A DNA stretch of 64,000 bases, from the NCBI RefSeq assembly GCF_029027405.1, contig NZ_CP093396.1, forward strand, positions 1,995,497 to 2,059,496. Reading direction: 5' to 3'. Each line of letters starts with the position of its first letter. Positions within the stretch are counted from its first letter, which is position 1. A program made the position numbers and the translations under genes. The notes below the pieces were generated by a model. The model saw only the letters and a list, made by a program, of their open reading frames with translations, was not told where the DNA came from and did no database searches. Of the stretch, positions 32,415 through 42,446 are shown one piece after another. Source of the DNA: Sulfurimonas sp. (lineage in GTDB: Bacteria; Campylobacterota; Campylobacteria; Campylobacterales; Sulfurimonadaceae).

Positions 32415-33598
32415 TTCTTAGCCTATTTAGCGGTGTCGGTTTACTAGACCAAGCTTTTAGAGAAAATGGCTTTTGTGTTGTATCGGCTGGTGACTTGATA
32501 ACTGGTCAAGATGTCCGTGACTTTACAGGTATGAAAAATAAATTCTCTGGTGTGATTGGTGGAAGTCCTTGTCAAGACTTTAGCGGATTGAAGAGAGTTA
32601 AAACTGATTATTCTAATAAAATGATAATAGAGTTTTTAAGAGTAGTTTCAGAGTGTGAGCCTGATTGGTATCTTTTGGAAAATGTCAAAGGTGTTCCAAA
32701 TTTGACTGACTTAAATAAAAATAGTGTGACTCCGCTGCGTGAATATTCCCACCAACGAATTGATATTAATCAGGGTTGGTATGATGATTATTCAAGATTA
32801 AGACATATTCAGTTCGGCTCAAAACAAAATTTTTACTTAGATATACCTCGTGGAACTATGAAAAATATTATAAGTGGTTGTGCCTTAGCTTCTGATGATA
32901 GAAGTTTTAAAGAGCTTTGCCATATCCAAGGTTTACCAAGTGATTATGATTTAAAAGATTTTAATGTAAAAGGTAAAAAGAAAGCTGTAGGAAATGGTGT
33001 TCCTTTATCTGTTGGAAGAGTTCTTGCAAAAGCTGTTTTAGATGTGACTGATCCAGGTAACAAAGGTGTGAACTATCGAGAAGAAAAAAGTGTGACATTA
33101 AAATCCTCTCAAGGTAAAATTAGTTTTACAACATTTCTTAATGATAGAAATATTTCATTTGATTCTCGTATGTCAAGTGGTTTTATTTGTAGTGTTTGTA
33201 ATACTCAGTTTAACCATACTGCTCATAATAGATTTGATTCAAAAGTTCATATTTTTAGTTTGTTTGAATATCTAGATTTTGACTATATGGATTTTTTAAA
33301 TAATAAAGATACAGAATTAAAAGTTAAAAATTTTTGCAATTCTATTGGTGTTAAAAATACTACATTTTTTTTATCTATTTGTGATGATTGTTTTCAAAAT
33401 CATAGTTTAATTACTCCAGCTGTTGAAAGTGTGACTTTGCTGCATAAAGAATCTGTGACACAACAGGATAAAAAAAGGTGTGCGTGTGGTTGTGGTCGTG
33501 AGTTAATTGGAAAAAAGAAATGTTATGACTCTACATGTCGCAAAAGATTATCACGAAAAAGTATTAAATGTGATTTAGCAGCGGAACAAAAAAAATGA
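32405..33598 (+). CDS. DNA (cytosine-5) methyltransferase, unit C
   Basis: 397 residues, identical to the unit A protein. C56 in GGSPCQDFS is the expected nucleophile; compact core plus Cys-rich C-terminal region. Stop overlaps the integrase ATG. Confidence 0.88.
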   Translation: MQLVLSLFSGVGLLDQAFRENGFCVVSAGDLITGQDVRDFTGMKNKFSGVIGGSPCQDFSGLKRVKTDYSNKMIIEFLRVVSECEPDWYLLENVKGVPNLTDLNKNSVTPLREYSHQRIDINQGWYDDYSRLRHIQFGSKQNFYLDIPRGTMKNIISGCALASDDRSFKELCHIQGLPSDYDLKDFNVKGKKKAVGNGVPLSVGRVLAKAVLDVTDPGNKGVNYREEKSVTLKSSQGKISFTTFLNDRNISFDSRMSSGFICSVCNTQFNHTAHNRFDSKVHIFSLFEYLDFDYMDFLNNKDTELKVKNFCNSIGVKNTTFFLSICDDCFQNHSLITPAVESVTLLHKESVTQQDKKRCACGCGRELIGKKKCYDSTCRKRLSRKSIKCDLAAEQKK

Positions 33599-34476
33599 TT
33601 AAATTTAGCCACTATTCAAAACTATATTTAGAGTTTAAAAAGCATGAACTAAAATTTTCTACTTTAGACAAATATACAAATATAATTAAGGATAGATTAA
33701 ATCCTACTTTTGGAGATTCAGACATAGCAAATATAAAACCTAGTAACATAAAAAAATGGTTATATGACATAGATGATGTAGGCGGTAAATCTAAAAGAAC
33801 ATATCTGAGTATCTTAAGCGGTATCATGCAAGAAGCTCTTTATGATGAAGTTATAAATCGTAATCCCGTAAGACTTGTTAGACTTCCAAAATTTGACACT
33901 CCAAAAATAAAACCTTTTACAGCTGATGAAGTAAATAAAATTATGTCTTTAGCAAAAAATGATAACTATCGTCATTATCTTGCAATAGCATTTTATACGG
34001 GTATGCGTTCGGGCGAAATAATGGCACTTAAGAAAAGTGATATAAATTTCAAAAAGCAAATTATTACAGTTCAACGAACACGCTCACGCTATGGAGAATC
34101 TACTCCTAAAACAAAATACAGCATTAGAGATGTTCCTATTATAAAATTATTAGAACCATATATTACAGAACTATACAAAAAACATGATGAAGAATATTTA
34201 TTTATCACTCAGTACAAAAAACCTTATAAAGATAATCATGTCTTTGCTGAAAACTTTTGGAAGAAGGCATTAAAAGAGTTAGACTTAGAATATAGAAGAC
34301 CATATAACGCTAGGCATACTTACGCTACAAATATGCTTTATAATAATTTAGTAACTCCAGTTCAATTAGCTCAATTGCTAGGTCATGCAAATTCTCAAAT
34401 GGTTTTTGATGTATATGTTAATTATATAGATTCGTTTAATGAAAACTTTGATAGGTCAATAAATATTTATATTTGA
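33595..34476 (+). CDS. Tyrosine-recombinase integrase, unit C
   Basis: 293 residues, same protein as in A. Sits next to the chromosomal att site (attR) in tRNA-Ser. Confidence 0.93.
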   Translation: MIKFSHYSKLYLEFKKHELKFSTLDKYTNIIKDRLNPTFGDSDIANIKPSNIKKWLYDIDDVGGKSKRTYLSILSGIMQEALYDEVINRNPVRLVRLPKFDTPKIKPFTADEVNKIMSLAKNDNYRHYLAIAFYTGMRSGEIMALKKSDINFKKQIITVQRTRSRYGESTPKTKYSIRDVPIIKLLEPYITELYKKHDEEYLFITQYKKPYKDNHVFAENFWKKALKELDLEYRRPYNARHTYATNMLYNNLVTPVQLAQLLGHANSQMVFDVYVNYIDSFNENFDRSINIYI

Positions 34477-34541
34477 GGGGTACGACAAGAAAAAAAGTGA
34501 TTTTCAAAAAGGTGCTTCAAACCCCTACATTTAGGGCTTTA

Positions 34542-34564
34542 TGGTGGACAAGGAGAGATTCGAA
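34542..34564. other. attR in the tRNA-Ser gene
   Basis: Same 23 bp as the internal junctions, but here continuous with the rest of the tRNA gene (next bases CTCTCGG). It marks the right end of the prophage array; attL must lie left of the window. Confidence 0.9.
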
Positions 34565-34632
34565 CTCTCGGTAGGATTACTCCTACGCATCCTTAGCAGG
34601 GATGTGGTTTCAGCCAGCTCACCCACTTGTCC
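34542..34632 (-). tRNA. tRNA-Ser (GCT)
   Basis: Minus strand: acceptor GGACAAG pairs with CTTGTCC, anticodon stem CATCC/GGATG with loop CTGCTAA (anticodon GCT), long variable arm GTAGGAGTAATCCTAC typical of serine, T arm GAGAG-TTCGAAT-CTCTC, and encoded ACCA end. Integration regenerates the 3' part, so this copy remains functional. Confidence 0.95.
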
Positions 34633-34731
34633 ATTGTTTGAAGGCAGGAATTATATTCATATATTCATAATAATTAGCTTAAATAAAAGAAGTTTGTATT
34701 ATAATATTTTACACTTACCAAGGAATACACT

Positions 34732-35355
34732 ATTAAACTTTTTATATACTTATTTTTTACTACCATTCTACTTGCAAATACTTACCCTAATTTTAATGAA
34801 AAGGAGTTGTCCTATATAAAAAAAATATCTGGAAACATCGCTGTTAACAGAGTAAATGACTATACCAAAAATATAAAATCTTATCAAAACCTTACAAAAG
34901 ACAAGCAACTATTAAAAGTTAACTTTTATCTAAATCAACTCTTGCCTCAGTATGATGATGTAATACAAAAACAAGAAGATTACTGGGCAAGTCCAAAAGA
35001 GTTTCTTATCACTGGTTTTGGTGACTGTGAAGATTATGTAATTATAAAGTATTTCACCCTTTTAAAACTTGGATTTGACAAAGATAAATTATTTTTCACA
35101 ACAGTTTATGAAAAATATATTGGAGGTTATCACATGGTATTGAGTTATTTTAAAGTACCAGGGAAGTCACCTATTATATTAGACAACCTTAGTTTTAGAA
35201 TTTTACCCTTGAATGTTAGAAAAGATTTAAAGGCAGATACATTTATAAACTCAATAGGCATCTATAAAATAGACAAAAACAACAAACTTTTTAAAGTACA
35301 AGACAACTCTCTTAAATTTCAAAAGTTACTTAAGAAAGTAAAAAAAGAAATCTAA
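34732..35355 (+). CDS. LapG-like periplasmic transglutaminase-type cysteine protease
   Basis: About 207 residues if started at ATT 34732, which follows AAGGA at 7-base spacing; there is no ATG/GTG/TTG between the upstream stop and 34807. The stretch before the TTG at 34807 encodes a clear signal peptide (KLFIYLFFTTILLANTYP), which a periplasmic enzyme needs. Catalytic triad candidates: Cys in GFGDCEDYV, His in GGYHMVL, Asp in LDNLSF, as in the BTLCP/LapG (DUF920) family that cleaves biofilm adhesins. No LapD or adhesin gene is nearby. Its end overlaps convergent pyrF by 4 bp. Confidence 0.75.
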   Translation: MKLFIYLFFTTILLANTYPNFNEKELSYIKKISGNIAVNRVNDYTKNIKSYQNLTKDKQLLKVNFYLNQLLPQYDDVIQKQEDYWASPKEFLITGFGDCEDYVIIKYFTLLKLGFDKDKLFFTTVYEKYIGGYHMVLSYFKVPGKSPIILDNLSFRILPLNVRKDLKADTFINSIGIYKIDKNNKLFKVQDNSLKFQKLLKKVKKEI

Positions 35356-36038
35356 AGCTTTTTTAAAATATTTTCTATAACTTCTACAGGATTTTTTGCT
35401 TGGTAAATTGGACGACCAACTACTATGAAATCTACTTGAGCTTTTTTAGCAAACTCAACATTAGCAACTCTTTTTTGATCACCAGCATCTTCTCCAAAAG
35501 GGCGAATACCAGGAGTTAAAGTCATAAACTCATTTGATGTTACACCTTTAATAGAATCGCTCTCAAATGCACTACAAACAACGCCATCCAAACCACTTTC
35601 ATGTGCATCTATTGCAAACTGGTCAGCTTTATCATTTATACCTTTTTCATACACCGCAACAAACTCATCTTCGCTAAAAGATGTCAGAGCTGTTACAGCC
35701 AATACTATTGGTCTAGAAGAGTATAATTCCAATCTCTTCATAACTTCACTCATTGCTCGTTTTCCTGCACTTGCATGTACATTAAACATATCAACACCAA
35801 GTCCCATTATTGACTCAGCAGCATCTGCCATAGTATTTGGAATATCATATAGTTTTAAATCTAAAAATATTTTAAAATCAGGATTTATTTGTTTTATTTC
35901 AAGCAGGAAATCTTCTCCATCTCTTATGAAAGTTCTTAGTCCGACTTTTAGCCAAACATCATAATCTTTTATTTTGTGGATTAAATCTAGGTTTTCTTGT
36001 TTTGTGGGTAAATCGAGAGCAACGCATAATTCCATCAT
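35352..36038 (-). CDS. pyrF: Orotidine 5'-phosphate decarboxylase
   Basis: 228 residues. Decarboxylates OMP to UMP in pyrimidine synthesis. Catalytic DxKxxD element in FLDLKLYDIPNT, phosphate-binding VVGRPIY near the C-terminus and TPGIRP. A full-length TIM-barrel enzyme. Starts with Met-Met, so 36035 is an alternative start. It is last in a leftward row after acs (42 bp gap), but unrelated in function. Confidence 0.95.
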   Translation of the reverse strand: MMELCVALDLPTKQENLDLIHKIKDYDVWLKVGLRTFIRDGEDFLLEIKQINPDFKIFLDLKLYDIPNTMADAAESIMGLGVDMFNVHASAGKRAMSEVMKRLELYSSRPIVLAVTALTSFSEDEFVAVYEKGINDKADQFAIDAHESGLDGVVCSAFESDSIKGVTSNEFMTLTPGIRPFGEDAGDQKRVANVEFAKKAQVDFIVVGRPIYQAKNPVEVIENILKKL

Positions 36039-36079
36039 ATCTCTTTATATTAAAGTGATGGAATTATAACATTTTTGTA

Positions 36080-38029
36080 CTATGAATTAACCATTTTATT
36101 TATTGTATCAACTACACCTGGATCTTCAAGTGTTGAGATATCTTGAGTAATTTTTTCACCTTTTGCGATTGAACGAAGGATTCTTCTCATGATTTTACCT
36201 GAGCGAGTTTTAGGAAGTCCTGGAACAAAAACCATATCATCACAAAGGGCAATATTACCTATCTCTATTTTAATGATTGCATTGATAGCTTTCATTTCTT
36301 CAAGCTCATCAGCTACACCATCATCTTCTTTTAAGAGAATATAAGCGAAGATACCTTCACCTTTAAGTGGATGTGGTTTACCAACTACTGCAACTTCTGC
36401 TACATTATCATGTTTTTTGATAGCCGCTTCAACTTCAGCAGTTCCCATTCTGTGTCCAGAAACATTGATAACATCATCCGTACGACCTGTTATAGTGATA
36501 TATCCATCATCATCATAAACAGCACCATCACCTGTAAAGTAAACTGGTTTACCATCTTTTTTAACATCTCCAAAGTATGCTTTTATAAATCTTTCTTTAT
36601 CTCCCCAAACACCACGAATCATCGCTGGCCATGGACGAGTTATACACATAAGACCTTTTTCTCCAACTGGAGCTTTATTGCCTTCATCATCTAAGATTTC
36701 TGCCATGATTCCTGGAAGTGGGAATGTAGCACAACCTGGTTTAATAGGAGTTGCACCTGGAAGTGGAGATATAACATGTCCACCTGTTTCAGTTTGCCAG
36801 TAAGTATCAACGATAGCACAGTTATTATTTCCAACTGCTTCATAGTACCATTTCCATGCTGGAGGGTCAATAGGCTCACCAACTGTTCCTAAAACTTTTA
36901 GAGATGATAAGTCATATTTTCCTGGCTCATCCTCACCCATTTTATGAAGTACACGAATAGCAGTAGGTGCAGTATAAAATTGGTTAATTCTATACTCTTC
37001 AACCATTTTCCAAGGACGACCAGCATCTGGATAAGTTGGAACACCTTCAAACATTACTGTTGTCGCACCCATTGCAAGTGGTCCATAAACTATGTATGTA
37101 TGACCTGTAATCCAACCAACATCAGCAGTACACCAATAAGTATCGTTTTCTTTAACATCAAAAACCCATTCCATAGTCATCTGAGCCCAAAGTATATAAC
37201 CAGCTGAATTATGTTGAACACCTTTTGGTTTTCCTGTTGAACCTGATGTATAAAGTAAGAAGAGTGGATCTTCTGCATCCATAGGTTCCGGATCACAGTG
37301 AGAACTTTCTAAATCAATAAGTTCGTTATAAGAGTAATCTCTTCCCGCTACCCACTCTACATCTTCAAAGTTTCTTTGAACAACTAAAACTTTTTTAACA
37401 GGTGTTGCACCTTCTAGTGCCTTATCAACAACTGGCTTAAGCATATATGGCTTATCTTTACGAAATGCTCCATCCGCTGTAATAATAATTTTAGCATCTG
37501 CATCTTTAACTCTATCTTTTATAGCTTCAGCAGAGAATCCACCAAAAATTACAGAGTGAATAGCACCAAGTCTAGCACAAGCAAGCATAGCATAAGCAGC
37601 TTCTGGAATCATTGGCATATAGATGATAACTCTATCACCTTTTTTAACATCAAACTTATTTTTAAGTAGGTTAGCAAACTTATTTACATTATAGTAAAGT
37701 TCAAGATATGTAACGATTTGCTTGTCTCCACGATCACCTTCAAAAATAATAGCTGCTTTGTTCTTCTTTGTATCTAAGTGACGATCAATACATTGAGAAG
37801 CAACATTAAGTTTACCACCATCAAACCAATTAACAAACGGAAAGTTTGAATCGTCCATTACTTTTGTAAATGGTTCCATCCAATCCAATTTTTCTTTACC
37901 ATAGCTTCCCCAAAAGCCTTCATAATCTTCAGTAGCCCAATCCTGTAAATCTTGGTACTCACACATATTTTTAATGCGTGCATTTTTTGCAAACTCTTTG
38001 TTTGGTTTAAAAACTTGTTTTTCTGACAT
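36080..38029 (-). CDS. acs: Acetyl-CoA synthetase
   Basis: 649 residues, the usual length. Activates acetate to acetyl-CoA through acetyl-AMP. AMP-binding signature [16 protein letters not shown], the WQTETGG loop, and the C-terminal [11 protein letters not shown] with the Lys that is regulated by acetylation in this family. Last gene of the acetate operon beginning at yjcH. Confidence 0.96.
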   Translation of the reverse strand: MSEKQVFKPNKEFAKNARIKNMCEYQDLQDWATEDYEGFWGSYGKEKLDWMEPFTKVMDDSNFPFVNWFDGGKLNVASQCIDRHLDTKKNKAAIIFEGDRGDKQIVTYLELYYNVNKFANLLKNKFDVKKGDRVIIYMPMIPEAAYAMLACARLGAIHSVIFGGFSAEAIKDRVKDADAKIIITADGAFRKDKPYMLKPVVDKALEGATPVKKVLVVQRNFEDVEWVAGRDYSYNELIDLESSHCDPEPMDAEDPLFLLYTSGSTGKPKGVQHNSAGYILWAQMTMEWVFDVKENDTYWCTADVGWITGHTYIVYGPLAMGATTVMFEGVPTYPDAGRPWKMVEEYRINQFYTAPTAIRVLHKMGEDEPGKYDLSSLKVLGTVGEPIDPPAWKWYYEAVGNNNCAIVDTYWQTETGGHVISPLPGATPIKPGCATFPLPGIMAEILDDEGNKAPVGEKGLMCITRPWPAMIRGVWGDKERFIKAYFGDVKKDGKPVYFTGDGAVYDDDGYITITGRTDDVINVSGHRMGTAEVEAAIKKHDNVAEVAVVGKPHPLKGEGIFAYILLKEDDGVADELEEMKAINAIIKIEIGNIALCDDMVFVPGLPKTRSGKIMRRILRSIAKGEKITQDISTLEDPGVVDTINKMVNS

Positions 38030-38584
38030 TTATCTTTCCTTTGTTAATTTTAAATATATCATTGCTGTCATTATTGCATCATTAACAGCATTATGCGAAC
38101 CCATATATGGAATACCACACCTGCCTAGTATTGTATCAAATCGTAAATCAATATTACCTTGTGGAATAGTTTTTATTGTCCTATTGTAATAAATTTCTGA
38201 TACATCAGTCATTTTGTTAGGTAAAACTATCCCTAGTGTCTTCTTTATATACTTGTTAATCATAGCTATATCAAACTCTAAATAGTACCCAATCAAGGGG
38301 CGTGAACCTATGAAATATAAAAAATCTTTTATAGCTTCATCTATCGTTTTTTCATCACTTATTACTGCTTCAAATGTTTGTGAAGTTATTACACGGTTGC
38401 CTTTTATTCTTACTGCTCCTATTGATAAAATATTGTCTTTTCTTATATCAAAACCAGTTGTTTCAGTATCTAATACTACAAACTCTTCACTTTTATCTTC
38501 ATCAAAAAGAAAATTGAACTCTTTTGCTTTAAGTCCAGCATAATTTGATTTAGCTTTAAAGTCAGATAAAAAAGACAAGGTCAC
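38030..38584 (-). CDS. DnaQ-family 3'-5' exonuclease
   Basis: 184 residues. DEDD exonuclease motifs: Exo I VVLDTETTGF, Exo II in GYYLEFDIAMI, Exo III in GSHNAVNDAIMTAMI (H and D). Similar to the proofreading epsilon subunit but short and not with the polymerase. It overlaps the end of the DUF294 gene by 4 bp (ATGA) and is 0 bp from acs. Such exonucleases frequently accompany DUF294 proteins in acetate loci; the link is unexplained. Confidence 0.8.
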   Translation of the reverse strand: MTLSFLSDFKAKSNYAGLKAKEFNFLFDEDKSEEFVVLDTETTGFDIRKDNILSIGAVRIKGNRVITSQTFEAVISDEKTIDEAIKDFLYFIGSRPLIGYYLEFDIAMINKYIKKTLGIVLPNKMTDVSEIYYNRTIKTIPQGNIDLRFDTILGRCGIPYMGSHNAVNDAIMTAMIYLKLTKER

Positions 38585-40395
38585 GCAACCATACTTAAAT
38601 GAAAGTGATAAGTTATAAATTTTTTAAATTTATTGACAATTTTAAAACTATCTTTTAGTAAATCTTTTTGAATTTTGTCTAACTTTTGAGGATTTATATA
38701 GTTTTGTTCATCACTATTTGTTGCTTTTAGCATAGTTTGTAGTCGAAACGAACTCAATGTATCAAAGCTCTCTATTAACTCAACAGCAAAGGTTTTATCA
38801 ATTACACCTTTATTGTTGAGTTCTTTTATTCGCTCTATTGTATTTGTTGCTTTTATCTCATATTTTAGACAAAGAGTTCTTGCACCATGCACGAGTGCGA
38901 AAATACCGCCTTCTTTGAGATTTAATCTATTTTCATGCTCTTTTTCTATCACAAATCCAGAAAATATAGATAGTGGAGTTTGAAAATTTAAAATCGATTT
39001 AGCTATGTGAGCTAAAACATCATCTCTATTATGAAAACTCTCATGAAGATACTTTTTAAGTTCATCTACTAAACTCTCATCTCCTCCAACACACTTAGCA
39101 TCTGCAAAAATACTTAAGTTCATTACATCAACTTCTTGCATATTTTCTATCCAAGCGCTAATATATGTTTTATATGAAGAAACATCTCTTCTCCAAAATT
39201 CATTACTTATCATAATATTATCACTACACTTTGGAAAGCCTAGTTCAAGCAATGACGCATTTAACTTCATCATTGGTTCTTCAAATATTTTGGCATCTAC
39301 ACCATCTTTAATTATCAAAGCATTATCTTGATCAGTCTTGAGAGTTTGTTCATCTCTACCTTCACTTCCCATAATAACAAAAGCACATTTTTTTTGTAAC
39401 TCTTCATTTACGCACATCTCAAAGAGTTTTTTATAAACTTTTATATTTAAAGTAGCTACTAGTTTTGTTATATATCTAACTTTTACACCTTTTGCTTTAA
39501 GTGTCACTATTAGATTTTTTAAGTCAACTTGAAGAGCTTTCAAATCATTTATATTTTGTGCTTTTTGGATTTGTACCGCTACAACATGTGAGTGATTTGC
39601 AAAGTAACTAAGTAAATCTAACTGTTCTAATATACCAATAATTTTGCCATCTTTAGTCACTACAACTCTTTTTATAACTTTATCTATCATTATAAGAAGA
39701 GCATTAAATAAAAAATCATCAGCATCTACGCTTATTATCTTTTTTGCATCTATTTTAATTACAGCGTCATTAACATCTAAGGATCCTAGAAGTACATTTT
39801 CTCTTATATCACTATCTGTAATAATAGAATACTTAGTTTTATCTTTTACAATAATTACATTCGCTTTTAAACTCTTTTGCTCCACTAAAGCATCATATAT
39901 AGTTGTATTTTTTTCAACTATACATGCTTTATGAAGAAACATATCAGATACTTTAGATATTAAAAATGGAGATAGTTCACTTTGATGATAATAATTTTTA
40001 AGATTTTGGTGTCTAGTTACAAAATCTTGTAAAAAATAACCTTGTACTTTTTTGCACTGCATAAGCTCTAAAAAATCATCTTTTTGTATTTCATAGCATA
40101 TAAGGTCGTTATCTACAACAAATTTACCCTCACATTTTGAGTATATAAGTGCATCTGCATCAAAACAATCTCCCTCTGAGTAAACATTATGAACTTCATC
40201 ATCAATATACTCAGTAACAGCACCTTTTATAATAATATAAAAAGCGATAGAAGGTAATGATTTAGATATAAGCAGTGTGCCAATTGGATAATATGCTATA
40301 TCAATTTTTGTCATTAAATTATCTAATTCTTTTGAGCTAAGTGCATCAAAAGGACGGATTGATTCTACTAATTTTCTTTGTTCAAGTATGCTCAT
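38581..40395 (-). CDS. cNMP-binding/CBS/DUF294 nucleotidyltransferase-like regulator
   Basis: 604 residues. Cyclic-nucleotide-binding-like domain (1-130), two CBS motifs (about 150-270; '[14 protein letters not shown]'), then a GlnD-like nucleotidyltransferase domain with [20 protein letters not shown] (G-S then D-x-D) and a DUF294 C-terminal region. It overlaps the actP gene by 4 bp. The role is probably signalling, linked to acetate transport or energy state; the substrate is unknown. Confidence 0.8.
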   Translation of the reverse strand: MSILEQRKLVESIRPFDALSSKELDNLMTKIDIAYYPIGTLLISKSLPSIAFYIIIKGAVTEYIDDEVHNVYSEGDCFDADALIYSKCEGKFVVDNDLICYEIQKDDFLELMQCKKVQGYFLQDFVTRHQNLKNYYHQSELSPFLISKVSDMFLHKACIVEKNTTIYDALVEQKSLKANVIIVKDKTKYSIITDSDIRENVLLGSLDVNDAVIKIDAKKIISVDADDFLFNALLIMIDKVIKRVVVTKDGKIIGILEQLDLLSYFANHSHVVAVQIQKAQNINDLKALQVDLKNLIVTLKAKGVKVRYITKLVATLNIKVYKKLFEMCVNEELQKKCAFVIMGSEGRDEQTLKTDQDNALIIKDGVDAKIFEEPMMKLNASLLELGFPKCSDNIMISNEFWRRDVSSYKTYISAWIENMQEVDVMNLSIFADAKCVGGDESLVDELKKYLHESFHNRDDVLAHIAKSILNFQTPLSIFSGFVIEKEHENRLNLKEGGIFALVHGARTLCLKYEIKATNTIERIKELNNKGVIDKTFAVELIESFDTLSSFRLQTMLKATNSDEQNYINPQKLDKIQKDLLKDSFKIVNKFKKFITYHFHLSMVA

Positions 40396-41981
40396 TTATA
40401 CTCATCCTCCCCTTCGGTTCCAATGCCTGTTTGACTTCTAATAAATTGTGCTTCAAAAGCCATTTTTTCATCTTGTGCTGCATCTGAAGTATCACTAATA
40501 GAAAAAAACCAGATAGAGATAAAGGCAGCACTTACAGAAAAAAGTGCTGGATATTTATATGGAAATATCGCTTGTGCATTTCCAAAAATATCTACCCAAA
40601 CGATAGGACCCAGTATAACAAGTAGAACTGCTGTTGCCAAGCCAATTGACCCACCTATCACAGCACCTCTTGTAGTTAGCTTTTTCCAGTAAATAGATAA
40701 AAAAAGTATGGGAAAGTTTGCAGATGCAGCAATTGCAAAAGCAAGACCAACCACAAAGGCAATATTTTGATTTTTAAACATTATGCCCATAATTATTGCA
40801 ACACCACCAAGAACAACCGTAGCATATTTTGAAACTCTCACTTCTGCCATGCCATCTGCCTTTCCATGTTTAAGTACAGATGCATAAAGGTCATGGCTTA
40901 TTGCAGATGCACCCGCTAAGGTTAGACCTGATACAACTGCCAATATAGTAGCAAAAGCAACAGCAGAAATAAAACCTAAGAAAAAGTCTCCTCCTACTGC
41001 ATGACTTAAATGAATTGCAGCCATATTATTTCCACCAAGTATAGGAAAATCTGACTTAAGAAGAGTGCTTGTGGCATCTAAGTAGTCTGGATTTTGATAT
41101 ACCATAACAATAGCTCCAAACCCTATAATAAAAGTTAAAACATAAAAATAACCAATAAAACCTGTTGCATAAAAAACAGATTTTCGTGCCTCTTTTGCAT
41201 CCCTAACTGTAAAAAATCTCATAAGTATATGAGGAAGTCCTGCAGTTCCAAACATCAAAGCCACTGCTAAAGATATAGCAGATATTGGGTCAGATACAAG
41301 TCCTCCAGGGCTCATAATAGCTTCTCCTTTTAACTCAACAGCGTGAGCAAACAAAGAACCAAAGTTGAAATCATGATGTGCCATAACAGCTACAGCCATA
41401 AAAGTAGCACCACTAAGGAGTAAAAAAGCTTTTACGATTTGAACCCAAGTAGTGGCAAGCATACCACCAAAAGTTACATAAAGTACCATCAAAACACCAA
41501 CTAAGACAACTGCTACTTCATACTCCAAACCAAAAAGAAGTTCTATAAGTTTTCCAGCTCCTACCATCTGTGCAATAAGGTACAATAAAACAGTTGTAAT
41601 AGAACCAACTGTTACAAGTGTTCGTACCGAAGTTTGAGAGAGTCTAAACGAAGCTACATCTCCAAATGTATATTTTCCTAGGTTTCTAAGTGGTTCTGCA
41701 ATCATAAAAAGTATGATAGGCCAACCAACTAAAAAACCTATGGAATAGATAAGTCCATCATAACCTTTAAGATAAACAAGCCCAGATATCCCAAGAAATG
41801 AAGCGGCAGACATATAATCTCCTGCTATTGCCATTCCATTTTGAAAACCTGTAATACCGCCACCTGCGACATAAAAATCTTTTGCACTTTTAGTCTTTTT
41901 CCAAGCCCAATAAGTAATACCTAAAGTCCCTACTACAAAGAGCAAAAACATAACTATCGCCGAGAGATTTAAACTGTGCAT
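40392..41981 (-). CDS. actP: Acetate/cation symporter (SSS family)
   Basis: 529 residues with about 13 membrane helices. Sodium:solute symporter features such as [20 protein letters not shown] near the N-terminus and [18 protein letters not shown]. Together with the small DUF485 protein upstream and acs downstream, this is the standard acetate-uptake set. ATG follows the yjcH stop by 5 bp. Confidence 0.92.
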   Translation of the reverse strand: MHSLNLSAIVMFLLFVVGTLGITYWAWKKTKSAKDFYVAGGGITGFQNGMAIAGDYMSAASFLGISGLVYLKGYDGLIYSIGFLVGWPIILFMIAEPLRNLGKYTFGDVASFRLSQTSVRTLVTVGSITTVLLYLIAQMVGAGKLIELLFGLEYEVAVVLVGVLMVLYVTFGGMLATTWVQIVKAFLLLSGATFMAVAVMAHHDFNFGSLFAHAVELKGEAIMSPGGLVSDPISAISLAVALMFGTAGLPHILMRFFTVRDAKEARKSVFYATGFIGYFYVLTFIIGFGAIVMVYQNPDYLDATSTLLKSDFPILGGNNMAAIHLSHAVGGDFFLGFISAVAFATILAVVSGLTLAGASAISHDLYASVLKHGKADGMAEVRVSKYATVVLGGVAIIMGIMFKNQNIAFVVGLAFAIAASANFPILFLSIYWKKLTTRGAVIGGSIGLATAVLLVILGPIVWVDIFGNAQAIFPYKYPALFSVSAAFISIWFFSISDTSDAAQDEKMAFEAQFIRSQTGIGTEGEDEYK

Positions 41982-41986
41982 GATTT

Positions 41987-42292
41987 TTATAAGTCTTGTT
42001 TGATTTTATTTGTCAAATCATCAAACTCAGAATTTGCTCTTGAAGTATAGATGCCCGCTAGGATAAAAGCAAAAATGATAATAAAAATACCAACAGGAAT
42101 GCCAACAGTTGTAACAGAGTCACTAGAAATTGGAGCACCTAAAAACGATGGAAAAAATGCGATAGTAATGATAAAAGCAAAATAAACTAAAAGCATAGAA
42201 ACAGAGAGTTTAATAGAAAACGAGCTTCTTTTAGATACTAGTTCTTGATAATGAGGATTATTCTTTATCTTATCAACTAGTTCTTGATTCAT
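41987..42292 (-). CDS. yjcH: DUF485 membrane protein, ActP partner
   Basis: 101 residues from ATG at 42292, preceded by GAAAGGAAATGCC; a TTG six codons upstream is less likely. Two membrane helices ([18 protein letters not shown] and [21 protein letters not shown]). DUF485 proteins are almost always encoded just before actP. First gene of the operon. Confidence 0.88.
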   Translation of the reverse strand: MNQELVDKIKNNPHYQELVSKRSSFSIKLSVSMLLVYFAFIITIAFFPSFLGAPISSDSVTTVGIPVGIFIIIFAFILAGIYTSRANSEFDDLTNKIKQDL

Positions 42293-42333
42293 GGCATTTC
42301 CTTTCGTCAATAATTAGTTTATATTCTATCATC

Positions 42334-42416
42334 TGAGTGTTTAGTAAAAAACACTCAAAGAATAAAACAGGGTATTCAACTCTTTAAAGAATAGATATGA
42401 AGCTATTCTTTAAGAG
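42334..42416. promoter_or_regulatory. Two inverted repeats upstream of the acetate operon
   Basis: TGAGTGTT (42334-42341)/AACACTCA (42350-42357), and a longer one, CTCTTTAAAGAATAG (42380-42394)/CTATTCTTTAAGAG (42403-42416). Neither has a T tract, so they look more like operator or leader structures than terminators. They lie between the porin terminator and yjcH, where the operon promoter must be. Confidence 0.5.
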
Positions 42417-42417
42417 A

Positions 42418-42446
42418 TATAAAAATTCTAGAGTTTTCTAGAATTT
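42418..42446 (-). terminator. Rho-independent terminator of the porin gene
   Basis: Minus strand: AAATTCTAGA, loop AAAC, TCTAGAATTT then TT. The perfect 10-bp stem begins inside the last codons of the porin, so the stop TAG is part of the hairpin. Confidence 0.8.

Larger units (their letters stand above)
20862..34564 (+). mobile_element. Inovirus prophage unit C (complete, apparently intact)
   Basis: 13.7 kb from the B/C att to the tRNA-Ser gene. It carries the methyltransferase and an uninterrupted set of replication, coat, adsorption, secretin, Zot and integrase genes. The left 2.8 kb (accessory genes and repressor) is unrelated to that of B. The only visible defect is the A-run ORF at 24027. 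Confidence 0.92.

Noticed and set aside
7680-34564. Assembly artefact as the reason for the repeated units
   Set aside because: Units differ in accessory regions, IS content, methyltransferase presence, repeat number and scattered substitutions, so they are not one sequence assembled several times. Copy order still deserves long-read proof.
34541-34819. ORF of 92 codons starting beside the prophage right end
   Set aside because: It reads through the antisense of the tRNA-Ser gene and into the signal-peptide region of the LapG-like gene in another frame; no coding features.
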